Assembly: GCA_050260355.1 (NCBI GenBank) | Contig: JBLNBZ010000051.1 | Span: 1-41,908, forward strand | From: CADEFX01 sp050260355 | GTDB lineage: Bacteria; Pseudomonadota; Alphaproteobacteria; Rhizobiales; Hyphomicrobiaceae | Direction of reading: 5' to 3' | DNA: 41,908 nt | Shown here: piece after piece, positions 23,624 through 32,227 of the stretch | Layout: each line of letters opens with the position of its first letter | How positions within the stretch are numbered: position 1 is the first letter of the stretch | Notes under the pieces: generated by a model | The model's input: only the letters and a program-made list of their open reading frames with translations | What the model was told of the DNA's origin: nothing | The model's database searches: none | Position numbers and translations under genes: made by a program

Positions 23624-26608
23624 ATGACCACCACCAAGACTGCCGCGCGCGACTGGAGCGCCACACTATTCCTGCCGAAAACCGATTTCCCTATGCGCGC
23701 GGGCCTGCCGCAGCGCGAGCCCCAGCTCCTGGAGCGGTGGGCCCGGATCGACCTCTACCGGCGCCTGCGCGAGACTGCTGCCGGGCGGGCGAGGTTCGTG
23801 TTGCACGACGGGCCTCCGTACGCCAACGGCAACATCCACATCGGCACGGCGCTGAACAAGATCCTGAAGGACATGGTGACGCGCAGCCAGCAGATGCTCG
23901 GCTTCGATTCCAACTACGTGCCGGGCTGGGACTGCCACGGCCTGCCCATCGAGTGGAAGATCGAGGAGGAGTACCGCGCCAAGGGCAAGGACAAGGACGC
24001 CGTGCCCGTCAACGAGTTCCGCAAGCAATGCCGCGACTTCGCCGAGCACTGGATCGGCGTGCAGCGCGAGGAGTTCAAGCGGCTCGGCGTGGAAGGCGAC
24101 TGGCAGAACTACTACTCGACCATGGCCTACAAGGCCGAGGCGACGATCGCTGCCGAGCTGATGAAGTTCGCCATGAACGGCTCGCTCTACCGCGGCTCGA
24201 AGCCGGTGATGTGGTCCGTGGTGGAGAAGACGGCGCTGGCCGAAGCCGAGGTCGAGTATCACGACTACACGAGCGACACGGCCTGGGTGAAGTTTCCGGT
24301 CCGCGAAGGTCCTGCGCCATGCAAGGGGGCCAGCATCGTTATCTGGACGACGACGCCGTGGACGATCCCAGGCAACCGAGCCATCGCTTACTCGCCCAAG
24401 ATCGCCTACGAGCTCATCGAGGTGACCGAGGCGCCGGAAGGCAACTGGCTCAAGGTCGGTGATCGCGTTGTCCTGGCGTCCAATCTTGTCGACCAGGTCA
24501 TGCGTCAGGCCAAGGTGGCAACCTGGAATAAGATCGCGAGCGTCGCAGCGGATGACCTCGCATCGATCACCTGCGCCCATCCGCTGCGCGGCAAGGGCTA
24601 CGATTTCGACGTGCCGATGCTCGCCGCCGACTACGTTACCGACGAGGACGGCACGGGATTCGTGCACACTGCACCCGGTCACGGCCGTGAGGACTTCGAT
24701 ACCTGGATGGAGTACGCGCCGAAGCTGAATGAGCGCGGCATCGATACGACCATCCCCTTCACCGTCGACGGCGATGGCCGCTTCACCAAGGAGGCGCCGG
24801 GCTTCGAAGGCAAGCGCGTCATCGACGACAAGGGCAACAAGGGCGACGCCAACGAGGCCGTGATCAAGGCGCTTGCGGACGCCGGCATGATGGTGGCGCG
24901 CGGCCGCCTCAGACACCAGTATCCGCACTCCTGGCGCTCCAAGAAGCCGGTGATCTTCCGCAATACGCCGCAGTGGTTCATCGCCATGGACAAGGCGCTG
25001 AAGCTGCCCGGCCTCGGCAACAACCACAGCCTGCGCGAGCTCGCGCTCAGGGCCATCGCCGAGACCGAGTTCGTGCCGGATTCCGGCCAGAACCGATTGC
25101 GCGGCATGATCGAGGCGCGGCCCGACTGGGTGATCTCGCGCCAGCGCGCCTGGGGCGTGCCCATCACCGTGTTCGTGCACAAGGAGACGGGCCAGATCAT
25201 CCCGTCCGCGAAGTTTCCCGGTTCGGATGAGCTGATGGCGCGCATCCGCGCCGCCATGGCCGAACGGGGCGCCGATGCCTGGTTCGAGAAGGATGCGCAG
25301 CAGCGGTTTCTCAAAGGTCTCGTCGCCAACCCGGACGAATGGGAGCAGGTGACCGACATCCTCGATGTGTGGTTCGATTCAGGCTCGACCCACGCCTTCA
25401 CGCTGGAAGATCCGGAGGCCTTCCCCGGCCTCGCCGGCGTTAAGCGCCAGCGCGATGGCGGCGCCGACCGCATCATGTATCTCGAGGGCTCGGACCAGCA
25501 TCGCGGCTGGTTCCAGTCGTCCCTGCTCGAATCGTGCGGCACACGCGGCCGCGCGCCCTTCGACGTCGTGCTGACGCACGGCTTCGTGCTCGACGAGAAG
25601 GGACAGAAGATGTCGAAGTCGCTCGGCAACACGGTGGCGCCGCAGGACGTCATCAAGACTTCGGGCGCCGACATCCTGCGGCTTTGGGTGGCCGCCTCCG
25701 ACTATGCCGATGATCTGCGCATCGGTCCCGAGATCCTCAAGACGTTCGTCGAAACTTATCGCAAGATCCGCAACACGCTGCGCTGGATGCTCGGCACGCT
25801 GGCGCACTACGACGCAAAGCAGCAGGTCGAGGTCGCGGCAATGCCCGAGCTCGAGCGGCTGATGCTGCATCGGCTGGCCGAGCTCGACGGGCAGATCCGC
25901 AGGGCTTATGCGGAGTATGACTACAAGCGCGTCATTGCGGCGCTGTCGCACTTCATGAATACGGACCTGTCGGCGTTCTACTTCGACGTCCGCAAGGACG
26001 CACTTTATTGCGAGCCCTATTCGAGCGCGAAGCGGAAGGCTGCGCTGCAGACGATCGAGCACATCTTCCGCTGCACGTGCGTCTGGCTGGCGCCGCTGCT
26101 CTGCTTCACCGCGGAGGAGGCCTGGCTCGCGCGCTATCCCTCCGAGACCGGCTCGGTGCATCTAGAGACCTTTCCCCAGCTTTCGGCGGCCTGGCGCAAT
26201 GACGCGTTGGCGGAAAAGTGGGAGCGGATCAAACGGGTGCGCCGCGTCGTGACCGGCGCACTGGAGATCGAGCGGGCCAACAAGAAGATCGGGTCATCTC
26301 TCGAGGCCGCGCCGCAGGTCTTCATTGCCGACGACGCGCTGCTGGCCGCCGTGAAAAGCATCGACTTCGGCGAGGTGTGCATCACGTCGGGCATCGAGGT
26401 CCTGGCCGGCGAGCCGAAGGGACAGGCCTTCGCTCTAGTGGATGTGCCGGGCGTGGCGGTCGTGCCCAAGGCCGCCTCCGGGCGCAAATGCGCACGTTCC
26501 TGGCGCATCACGGCGGATGTCGGCAGCGATCCGGAGTTTCCCGATCTCTCGGCGCGCGACGCGGCCGCGGTGCGAGAATTCGACGCGATCAACCGGGCCA
26601 CCACGTGA
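23624..26608 (+). CDS. ileS: Isoleucyl-tRNA synthetase
   Basis: A 994-aa class I synthetase that charges tRNA-Ile. It has HDGPPYANGNIHIGTALNKI (HIGH variant HIGT near residue 72), the editing domain with WTTTPWTIPGNRAIAY, the WFDSGSTHAFTLE region and KMSKSLGNTV (KMSKS from residue 662). The C-terminus carries only KCARSWR, a degenerate form of the zinc finger found in other IleRS, as is common in Alphaproteobacteria. The ATG at 23624 follows the usual N-terminus; the frame opens at 23579. Its stop overlaps the lspA start (GTGA). Confidence 0.98.
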   Translation: MTTTKTAARDWSATLFLPKTDFPMRAGLPQREPQLLERWARIDLYRRLRETAAGRARFVLHDGPPYANGNIHIGTALNKILKDMVTRSQQMLGFDSNYVPGWDCHGLPIEWKIEEEYRAKGKDKDAVPVNEFRKQCRDFAEHWIGVQREEFKRLGVEGDWQNYYSTMAYKAEATIAAELMKFAMNGSLYRGSKPVMWSVVEKTALAEAEVEYHDYTSDTAWVKFPVREGPAPCKGASIVIWTTTPWTIPGNRAIAYSPKIAYELIEVTEAPEGNWLKVGDRVVLASNLVDQVMRQAKVATWNKIASVAADDLASITCAHPLRGKGYDFDVPMLAADYVTDEDGTGFVHTAPGHGREDFDTWMEYAPKLNERGIDTTIPFTVDGDGRFTKEAPGFEGKRVIDDKGNKGDANEAVIKALADAGMMVARGRLRHQYPHSWRSKKPVIFRNTPQWFIAMDKALKLPGLGNNHSLRELALRAIAETEFVPDSGQNRLRGMIEARPDWVISRQRAWGVPITVFVHKETGQIIPSAKFPGSDELMARIRAAMAERGADAWFEKDAQQRFLKGLVANPDEWEQVTDILDVWFDSGSTHAFTLEDPEAFPGLAGVKRQRDGGADRIMYLEGSDQHRGWFQSSLLESCGTRGRAPFDVVLTHGFVLDEKGQKMSKSLGNTVAPQDVIKTSGADILRLWVAASDYADDLRIGPEILKTFVETYRKIRNTLRWMLGTLAHYDAKQQVEVAAMPELERLMLHRLAELDGQIRRAYAEYDYKRVIAALSHFMNTDLSAFYFDVRKDALYCEPYSSAKRKAALQTIEHIFRCTCVWLAPLLCFTAEEAWLARYPSETGSVHLETFPQLSAAWRNDALAEKWERIKRVRRVVTGALEIERANKKIGSSLEAAPQVFIADDALLAAVKSIDFGEVCITSGIEVLAGEPKGQAFALVDVPGVAVVPKAASGRKCARSWRITADVGSDPEFPDLSARDAAAVREFDAINRATT

Positions 26609-27132
26609 CGGCGATGGCAGACGCCGGCCGCTCCTGGCTGTGGGGACCGATGTCTAGGCTGGGGCTCGGGCTGGCCCTTGCCACCCTCGTCCTGGATCAG
26701 GTGCACAAGATCTGGATGCTCGGCGTCTATCGCATCCAGGACAAGGGCAGGGTGTCCGTTGCGTCCTTCCTGGACCTTGTCTACGTCAAGAACCTCGGCA
26801 TCAGCTACGGGCTTCTCTCGCAACACGAGTCATCGCAGTGGCTGCTGGCGGGTCTGGCGATCGTCATCTCGCTCGGGCTCGCCTGCTGGCTGGCCCGCGG
26901 TGGAACGAATCGGGTATGGGCGGCAAGCCTAGGCCTCATTATCGGCGGCGCGGTCAGCAATGCCATCGACCGCATGTGGCTCGGAGGGGTCGCGGACTTC
27001 TTTTCGCTGCACGCGCTCGGCTTTTACTGGTACGTCTTCAATATCGCCGATGTTGCCATTGTTGCCGGCGTGATCGGGCTTCTGTATGACTCGTTGCGGG
27101 AGAGTCGCAATGACGCCTCAAACGCGGCGTAG
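26605..27132 (+). CDS. lspA: Signal peptidase II (prolipoprotein signal peptidase)
   Basis: LspA cleaves signal peptides of lipidated prolipoproteins at the inner membrane. The 175-aa protein has four hydrophobic segments and both catalytic aspartates: Asp122 in GGAVSNAIDRMWLGGVADF and Asp149 in YVFNIADVAIV. The GTG at 26605 overlaps the ileS stop by 4 nt; an in-frame ATG at 26614 is an alternative. The ileS-lspA order is widely conserved, and a lipoprotein gene lies 51 nt downstream. Confidence 0.95.
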   Translation: MTAMADAGRSWLWGPMSRLGLGLALATLVLDQVHKIWMLGVYRIQDKGRVSVASFLDLVYVKNLGISYGLLSQHESSQWLLAGLAIVISLGLACWLARGGTNRVWAASLGLIIGGAVSNAIDRMWLGGVADFFSLHALGFYWYVFNIADVAIVAGVIGLLYDSLRESRNDASNAA

Positions 27133-27183
27133 TCCATAATTGGGGATATGCCAAGTCTGACGTCGCTTGGGAGCGCAGGGGGA

Positions 27184-27636
27184 ATGGATAACCGACGCCG
27201 CGGCGTATTGCAGCTCGGAGCGATAGCAACGCTTGCCGTTGCCCTTACGGGTTGCGGCGGTGTCGACGGCGTCGAGCTCAACGGAAAGATCTTCGATGCC
27301 CTCGGCGTTTCGACGAGCTCGCTTGGCCCGAGGCCGGAGCCGAAGCTCGAGCAGCGCTCACCGCTCGTCCTCCCGCCGGATCCCAACAAGCTTCCCGAGC
27401 CGGGCGGCGGGCAGGCTCCCGCAGTAGCCGACGCCAGTTGGCCGAAGGACCGCGACCAGCTGAAGAAGGCGAGCGCCGACGAGGCCCAGCGCAAGCAGGA
27501 AGAGTACTGCCGCGACGGCAACTGGAAAGAGAAGGCGATGAAGGACGAGGCGGCTGCGCAGGCTGGTGGCCCCTACGGAAGCTGCGGCTCGGTCTTCTCG
27601 GTCCTGTCCAAGACTCTGTTTGGCGCGCAGAATTAA
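27184..27636 (+). CDS. Putative lipoprotein of unknown function
   Basis: A 150-aa protein with an N-terminal MDNRRRGVLQLGAIATLAVA and lipobox LTGC (Cys24), so a substrate of LspA encoded just upstream. The mature part is rich in Pro, Lys and Glu with few hydrophobic residues, and a short Cys pair motif occurs at EEYCRDGNW and GPYGSCGSV. The chosen ATG has a purine-rich run, AGGGGGA, just before it. This small lipoprotein between lspA and the M16 genes is a recurring neighbour in Hyphomicrobiales, but its role is unknown. Confidence 0.82.
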   Translation: MDNRRRGVLQLGAIATLAVALTGCGGVDGVELNGKIFDALGVSTSSLGPRPEPKLEQRSPLVLPPDPNKLPEPGGGQAPAVADASWPKDRDQLKKASADEAQRKQEEYCRDGNWKEKAMKDEAAAQAGGPYGSCGSVFSVLSKTLFGAQN

Positions 27637-27697
27637 CCTTGCACCATGCATAAAGCCGTATTGCCGGTCTCTCGCCGCTTTGGCGTGAGAACATGAA

Positions 27698-27719
27698 CGC
27701 CTTGTCATTTGACAAGGCG
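27698..27719 (+). terminator. Hairpin after the ileS-lspA-lipoprotein cluster
   Basis: A perfect 9-bp stem CGCCTTGTC-ATTT-GACAAGGCG, 62 nt after the lipoprotein stop, with no strong T-tract. It likely ends the ileS-lspA-lipoprotein transcript. Confidence 0.5.
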
Positions 27720-27857
27720 GCGGTCCCGTCGGAGACGTTTGGCCGATCGAGCTTCAGGGCTGTCTTGTGCCGCGAGACGTGCGGCTCCCAGACATGTGAC
27801 CGCAAGACGCTCCTGGACAGAACATAGTTGGCCTCGCCTCCCGCGCAGGAACTGTTC

Positions 27858-29261
27858 ATGCTGAAAAGAGTCGTCCGTCAACTCTCGAGCTATGTGGTCG
27901 CCCTCGCCATGATGCCTCTCGCCTCGCATTCGCTGCTTGCACAGAGTGGACCCCGCGCGAATGAGTTCATGCTCAACAACGGCATGCAGGTAGTCGTTGT
28001 GCCCGACCACCGGGCTCCGGTCGTCACCCACATGGTCTGGTATCGCGTGGGGGCAGCCGACGAGGCGCCCGGTGTGTCGGGGATCGCGCATTTCCTCGAG
28101 CACTTGATGTTCAAATCGACCGACAAGATCCCCAACGGCGAGTTCTCCAAGATCATTTCGCGGCTCGGCGGCCAGGACAACGCCTTCACCGGCCACGACA
28201 TCACGGCCTACTTCCAGCGCGTCTCCAAGGATCGCCTGCGGACGGTGATGGAGATGGAAGCCGACCGCATGGTCAACCTGCGGCTCGACGAGAAGGAGGT
28301 GCTGACCGAGCGCCAGGTGATCCTGGAGGAGCGCCGCTCGCGCACCGAGAACAGCCCGTCTGCGATCCTCGACGAGCAGATGAATGCGGTGCTGTACCTG
28401 AACCACCACTACCGCATCCCGGTGATCGGCTGGGAGCATGAGATGGCGAAGCTTTCACGGGCCGATGCGTTGGCGTTCTACAAGCGCTTCTACGCGCCCA
28501 ACAACGCCATCCTGGTGGTCACCGGCGACGTGACGCCCGACGAGGTCAAGGCCCTCGCCGACGAGATCTACGGCAAGATTCCGTCCAACCAGCAGGTCAC
28601 GACGGTTCCGCGCCCGCAGGAGCCTCCGCACCGGGCTGCGCGCCGGGTCGAGCTCAAGGACCCGCGCGCCGGCAAGGCCTCGGTGCACCGCCTCTATGTG
28701 GCCCCGAGCTACCGCTCGGCGGAGCCCGGAGAGGCCGAAGCGCTCGACCTGCTCCTGAAGATTGCTGCGTCAGGCCCCACCAGCCGCATCTACAAGAAGC
28801 TGGTGATGCAGGACCGGCTCGCCTCCAGTGCCGGAGGCTGGTACACGGGCGCCGCTCGCGATAGCGGCAAGATCGCCCTCTATGCGGTCGCCGCTGACGG
28901 CGTGGACCTCAGCAAGGTGGAGGCGGGCATTGACGCTGCCATCGATGAGATCAAGGTCGCTGGCGTCACCGAGCCGGAGCTCGAGCGCGCCAAGAAGGCC
29001 TACCTGGCGGAGTATATTTACGACTCGGACAACCAGACGACGTTGGCGCGCCGCTACGGCTGGTCGCTGGCCGTCGGCCGCACGATCAAGGACATCGAGG
29101 AGTGGCCAGCTCGCATCGCCAGTGTCACAACGGCAGACGTCAAGAAGGTGGCCGACAAATATCTGGATATTCGCCACTCGGTGACGGGGACGCTGATCCC
29201 AGTCGCCCCAGAGCCCACACCCAGGGCCGAGGGCAAGCCACAGACGCCCCCCAAAACCTGA
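27858..29261 (+). CDS. M16 family zinc metallopeptidase, catalytic subunit
   Basis: A 467-aa M16 peptidase with an N-terminal signal peptide (cleavage probably near SLLAQ-SG). The inverted zinc motif HFLEH is at residues 78-82 in GIAHFLEHLMFKSTDK, with the distal Glu expected in the following helix (VILEERRSR). The length and the following gene fit the heterodimeric bacterial PqqL/processing-peptidase-like type in which the catalytic chain pairs with a chain lacking the zinc motif. It probably degrades or processes peptides in the periplasm; the substrate is unknown. Confidence 0.93.
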   Translation: MLKRVVRQLSSYVVALAMMPLASHSLLAQSGPRANEFMLNNGMQVVVVPDHRAPVVTHMVWYRVGAADEAPGVSGIAHFLEHLMFKSTDKIPNGEFSKIISRLGGQDNAFTGHDITAYFQRVSKDRLRTVMEMEADRMVNLRLDEKEVLTERQVILEERRSRTENSPSAILDEQMNAVLYLNHHYRIPVIGWEHEMAKLSRADALAFYKRFYAPNNAILVVTGDVTPDEVKALADEIYGKIPSNQQVTTVPRPQEPPHRAARRVELKDPRAGKASVHRLYVAPSYRSAEPGEAEALDLLLKIAASGPTSRIYKKLVMQDRLASSAGGWYTGAARDSGKIALYAVAADGVDLSKVEAGIDAAIDEIKVAGVTEPELERAKKAYLAEYIYDSDNQTTLARRYGWSLAVGRTIKDIEEWPARIASVTTADVKKVADKYLDIRHSVTGTLIPVAPEPTPRAEGKPQTPPKT

Positions 29262-29280
29262 CCAACGAACAGGTACCCTT

Positions 29281-30657
29281 ATGCGTGCCACATCCTGCCT
29301 ACGCGCGCTGCCGCTCGCTTTCTGGCAACGCCACGCAGCCGCGACGCTTTTCAGCGCACTCCTGCTCGCCCTTTTCATGCTGCCAGCCAACCGGGCCCAC
29401 GCCATGAAGATCCAAAGCATCAAGAGCCCCAGCGGTATTGAAGCCTGGCTCGTGGAGGAGCACAGCGTTCCGCTGATGGCCATGCGCTTCGTGTTCGAGG
29501 GAGGCAGCTCGCAGGACCCCGTGGGCAAGGAGGGTTTGGCGAACTTCCTTTCCGCGATGCTCGACGAGGGCGCCGGCGACTTGAGCTCGACCGCGTTCCA
29601 GGAGCGCATGGAGGAGCTCGCCGTCCGCATGAGCTTCGATGACACGCGGGATTCTTTCTTCGGGAGCTTCGAGACCTTGACGGCCAATCGCGACGCAGCG
29701 ACCGACATGCTGCGCCTGGCCCTTACCAAGCCGCGCTTCGACGCGGATGCCGTGGAGCGCGTCAAGCGCCAGCTGCTGGCCAATCTGGCCTATGCGGCCA
29801 AGAGCCCGGACAAGGTCGCCGACAAGGCTTGGAGCGCGCTGGCGTTTGCCAAGCACCCCTATGGTCGCCCCGCCGATGGCACGACAGAATCGCTGAAGAC
29901 GATCTCGGGCCAGGACCTCGAATCCTACCGCAAGCGCGTCTTCGCCCGCGATACGCTGAAGGTCGTTGCCGTCGGCGATATCGATGCCAAGGCGCTGGGC
30001 GCCCTGCTCGACAAGGTGTTCGGCGAGTTGCCGGCCAAGGCGAAGCTCGAGCCGGTCGCCGACACCGCCCCGGTCACGCAATCCAAGCTCGAAGTGATCG
30101 AGATGGATGTGCCGCAGTCCGTGGCCCAGTTCGGCATGACGGGCATTGCCCGCAAGGACCCCGACTTCCTGACCGCATTCGTGCTCAACCAGATTCTCGG
30201 CGGCGGTGGGTTCGCCTCCCGTCTCACGGAGGAGGTGCGCGAGAAGCGCGGCCTCGCCTACTCGGTCTACAGCTATCTGCAGCCCTATAAGCACGCTCCC
30301 ATCTTCGCCGGCGGGGTTGCTACCAAGAACGACGAGATCGCGCAATCCCTCGATGTCATCCGCTCCGAGTTCAAGCGGATGGCCAATGAGGGACCGACGC
30401 CGACCGAGCTCGAGAATGCCAAGAAATACCTGACGGGCTCATTCGCGTTGCGCTTCGACAGCAATGCCAAGATCGCCAACCAGCTCCTCTGGATGCTGCA
30501 GGAGGACATGGGCATCGACTACGTCGAGAAGCGGAACGCTCTGGTGGAGGCGGTGACGCTCGACGACGTCAAGCGCGTCGCCAAGCGTCTGCTCAATGCG
30601 GACAATCTCATCATCACGGTCGTCGGCAAGCCGAAGGGCCTGATGCCCCGCGGCTGA
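29281..30657 (+). CDS. M16 family peptidase-like protein, non-catalytic partner
   Basis: A 458-aa M16 homologue, 20 nt after the catalytic subunit. An N-terminal hydrophobic region with RAHAMKIQSI suggests export. The place of HXXEH is ANFLSAMLDEGAG, without His or the full zinc ligands, so it should not hydrolyse by itself. The substrate-binding R/Y motif is kept: LTEEVREKRGLAYSVYSYL. It presumably forms the second half of the clamshell with the preceding protein. Confidence 0.92.
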   Translation: MRATSCLRALPLAFWQRHAAATLFSALLLALFMLPANRAHAMKIQSIKSPSGIEAWLVEEHSVPLMAMRFVFEGGSSQDPVGKEGLANFLSAMLDEGAGDLSSTAFQERMEELAVRMSFDDTRDSFFGSFETLTANRDAATDMLRLALTKPRFDADAVERVKRQLLANLAYAAKSPDKVADKAWSALAFAKHPYGRPADGTTESLKTISGQDLESYRKRVFARDTLKVVAVGDIDAKALGALLDKVFGELPAKAKLEPVADTAPVTQSKLEVIEMDVPQSVAQFGMTGIARKDPDFLTAFVLNQILGGGGFASRLTEEVREKRGLAYSVYSYLQPYKHAPIFAGGVATKNDEIAQSLDVIRSEFKRMANEGPTPTELENAKKYLTGSFALRFDSNAKIANQLLWMLQEDMGIDYVEKRNALVEAVTLDDVKRVAKRLLNADNLIITVVGKPKGLMPRG

Positions 30658-30701
30658 TTGCTGCAAATCCGGGGGGGGTCGAACGGATTTCAGGCGAACG
30701 A

Positions 30702-30729
30702 GGCCGCCAAGCGACTTTGCTTGGCGGCC
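30702..30729 (+). terminator. Strong hairpin after the M16 pair
   Basis: A perfect 11-bp stem GGCCGCCAAGC-GACTTT-GCTTGGCGGCC, 45 nt after the second M16 gene and before pgi. It lacks a T-tract; terminator or attenuator function is inferred. A run of eight G lies at 30671-30678. Confidence 0.55.
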
Positions 30730-30823
30730 GGGTCCCGTATGGGGTAATGCCGTGATCGCTGAGATCACGGATTGGCCGTCCGGCGGCGGCCGGTCCCCTG
30801 TCATCGATGGTGGCACCCTACCC

Positions 30824-32194
30824 ATGCAGCCGATGTTGGAGACACGCATCACGGCCGGCGGCCGCACGCTCCTGACCCAGCGCATCGAAGGTTGCATCGA
30901 GGGCCCGGCCCAGCCTGCAGGCTTGCCGATCAGGCTGCTCGAGAGCTGGCACGCCCGACTAGAGCCCGCGCTCGCGGAGCTCAAGAACGACTATCGCACC
31001 GGCAGCCTGCCGCTGCTGTGTGTCCCGGACATGGACGACGACATCGCCGCCGCCGAAGCCGCGCTGGCGCGGCTGAGCGAGGACGCACACACCATCGTGT
31101 TCTTCGGCACCGGCGGCTCGGGTCTCGGCGGACAGACGCTGGCTCAGCTCGCGGGGTGGAATATTCCCGGCGGCGCGGACGAGAAGCAGCGGCGCCGGCC
31201 ACGGACGCGGTTTTACGACAACCTCGATCCGATCACGCTTCGGGGTGCGCTTGCTACGCTGGACCTTGCCCGCACGCGCTTTGTCCTGATCTCGAAATCA
31301 GGGGGCACGCCCGAGACGCTGGTGCAGGCCGTGGCTGCGCTGCAGGCGGTCAAAGCGGCAGGCCTCGAGCACCAGATTCCAAAGCAATTTCTGGCCGTGA
31401 CGGAGCCGGCCCGCAGCGGCAATCGCAACGGCCTGAGGTCGCTCTGCGAGGCCTGGGGCATCCCGGTGCTCGACCACCACACCGGAGTCGGCGGGCGCTT
31501 CTCGGTGCTCACCAATGTCGGCCTGCTGCCTGCCCTGGCGCGCGGCCTCGACGCGCGTGCGGTGCGAGCCGGCGCGAAGGCGGTGGTGGAGGGCCTGCTC
31601 GCCGCCGCCGCTCCAGCGCAGTTCGCGCCGGCGATCGGTGCTGCGACGGCTGTGGCGCTCGCGCGCGAGCGCAACGTGCGCGTGCTGGTGATGCTGCCCT
31701 ACGCCGACCGGCTCGGTAAGTTCGCCGAGTGGTTCGTCCAGCTGTGGGCGGAGAGCCTGGGCAAGGACGGAGAGGGCACGACGCCAGTGGCCTGCCTGGG
31801 ACCTGTGGACCAGCACAGCCAGCTCCAGCTCTTCATGGACGGTGCGCGCGACCATTACCTGACGGTCGTGCGTGCGCCGACGGCCGGAAAGGGGGCGCGG
31901 CTCGATCCGGCGCTGTGCGCGCAGGCCGGCCTCGACTTCATGGCGGGACGCACGGTCGGGGACCTGGTGGCCGCGCAGTCGCAGGCGGTTCCCGAGGCAC
32001 TGTTGCGGGCGGGCCGTCCGGTTCGGACGATCGACCTCGATCAGCTTGACGAGGCAAGCCTCGGGGCTTTGATGATGCACCTGATGCTCGAGACGATTCT
32101 CGCGGCGCGCCTGCTCGGCGTGAACGCCTTCGACCAGCCAGCGGTAGAGCTGGCCAAGGTTCTGGCGCGGGAGCGTCTGGCGCACAGGGATTGA
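30824..32194 (+). CDS. pgi: Glucose-6-phosphate isomerase
   Basis: A 456-aa phosphoglucose isomerase interconverting glucose 6-phosphate and fructose 6-phosphate. The sugar phosphate sites are TIVFFGTGGSGLGGQT and LISKSGGTPETL, and later DHHTGVGGRFSVLTNVGLLPAL and TTPVACLGPVDQHSQLQLFMDG are the conserved catalytic regions. The frame opens with a GTG at 30752 but the family N-terminus favours an ATG at 30824 or 30833; no clear ribosome binding site decides. mutL follows after 33 nt on the same strand. Confidence 0.9.
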   Translation: MQPMLETRITAGGRTLLTQRIEGCIEGPAQPAGLPIRLLESWHARLEPALAELKNDYRTGSLPLLCVPDMDDDIAAAEAALARLSEDAHTIVFFGTGGSGLGGQTLAQLAGWNIPGGADEKQRRRPRTRFYDNLDPITLRGALATLDLARTRFVLISKSGGTPETLVQAVAALQAVKAAGLEHQIPKQFLAVTEPARSGNRNGLRSLCEAWGIPVLDHHTGVGGRFSVLTNVGLLPALARGLDARAVRAGAKAVVEGLLAAAAPAQFAPAIGAATAVALARERNVRVLVMLPYADRLGKFAEWFVQLWAESLGKDGEGTTPVACLGPVDQHSQLQLFMDGARDHYLTVVRAPTAGKGARLDPALCAQAGLDFMAGRTVGDLVAAQSQAVPEALLRAGRPVRTIDLDQLDEASLGALMMHLMLETILAARLLGVNAFDQPAVELAKVLARERLAHRD

Positions 32195-32227
32195 TGAACC
32201 CGATGCCTGGTCAGCCGGGAGCCCGAC

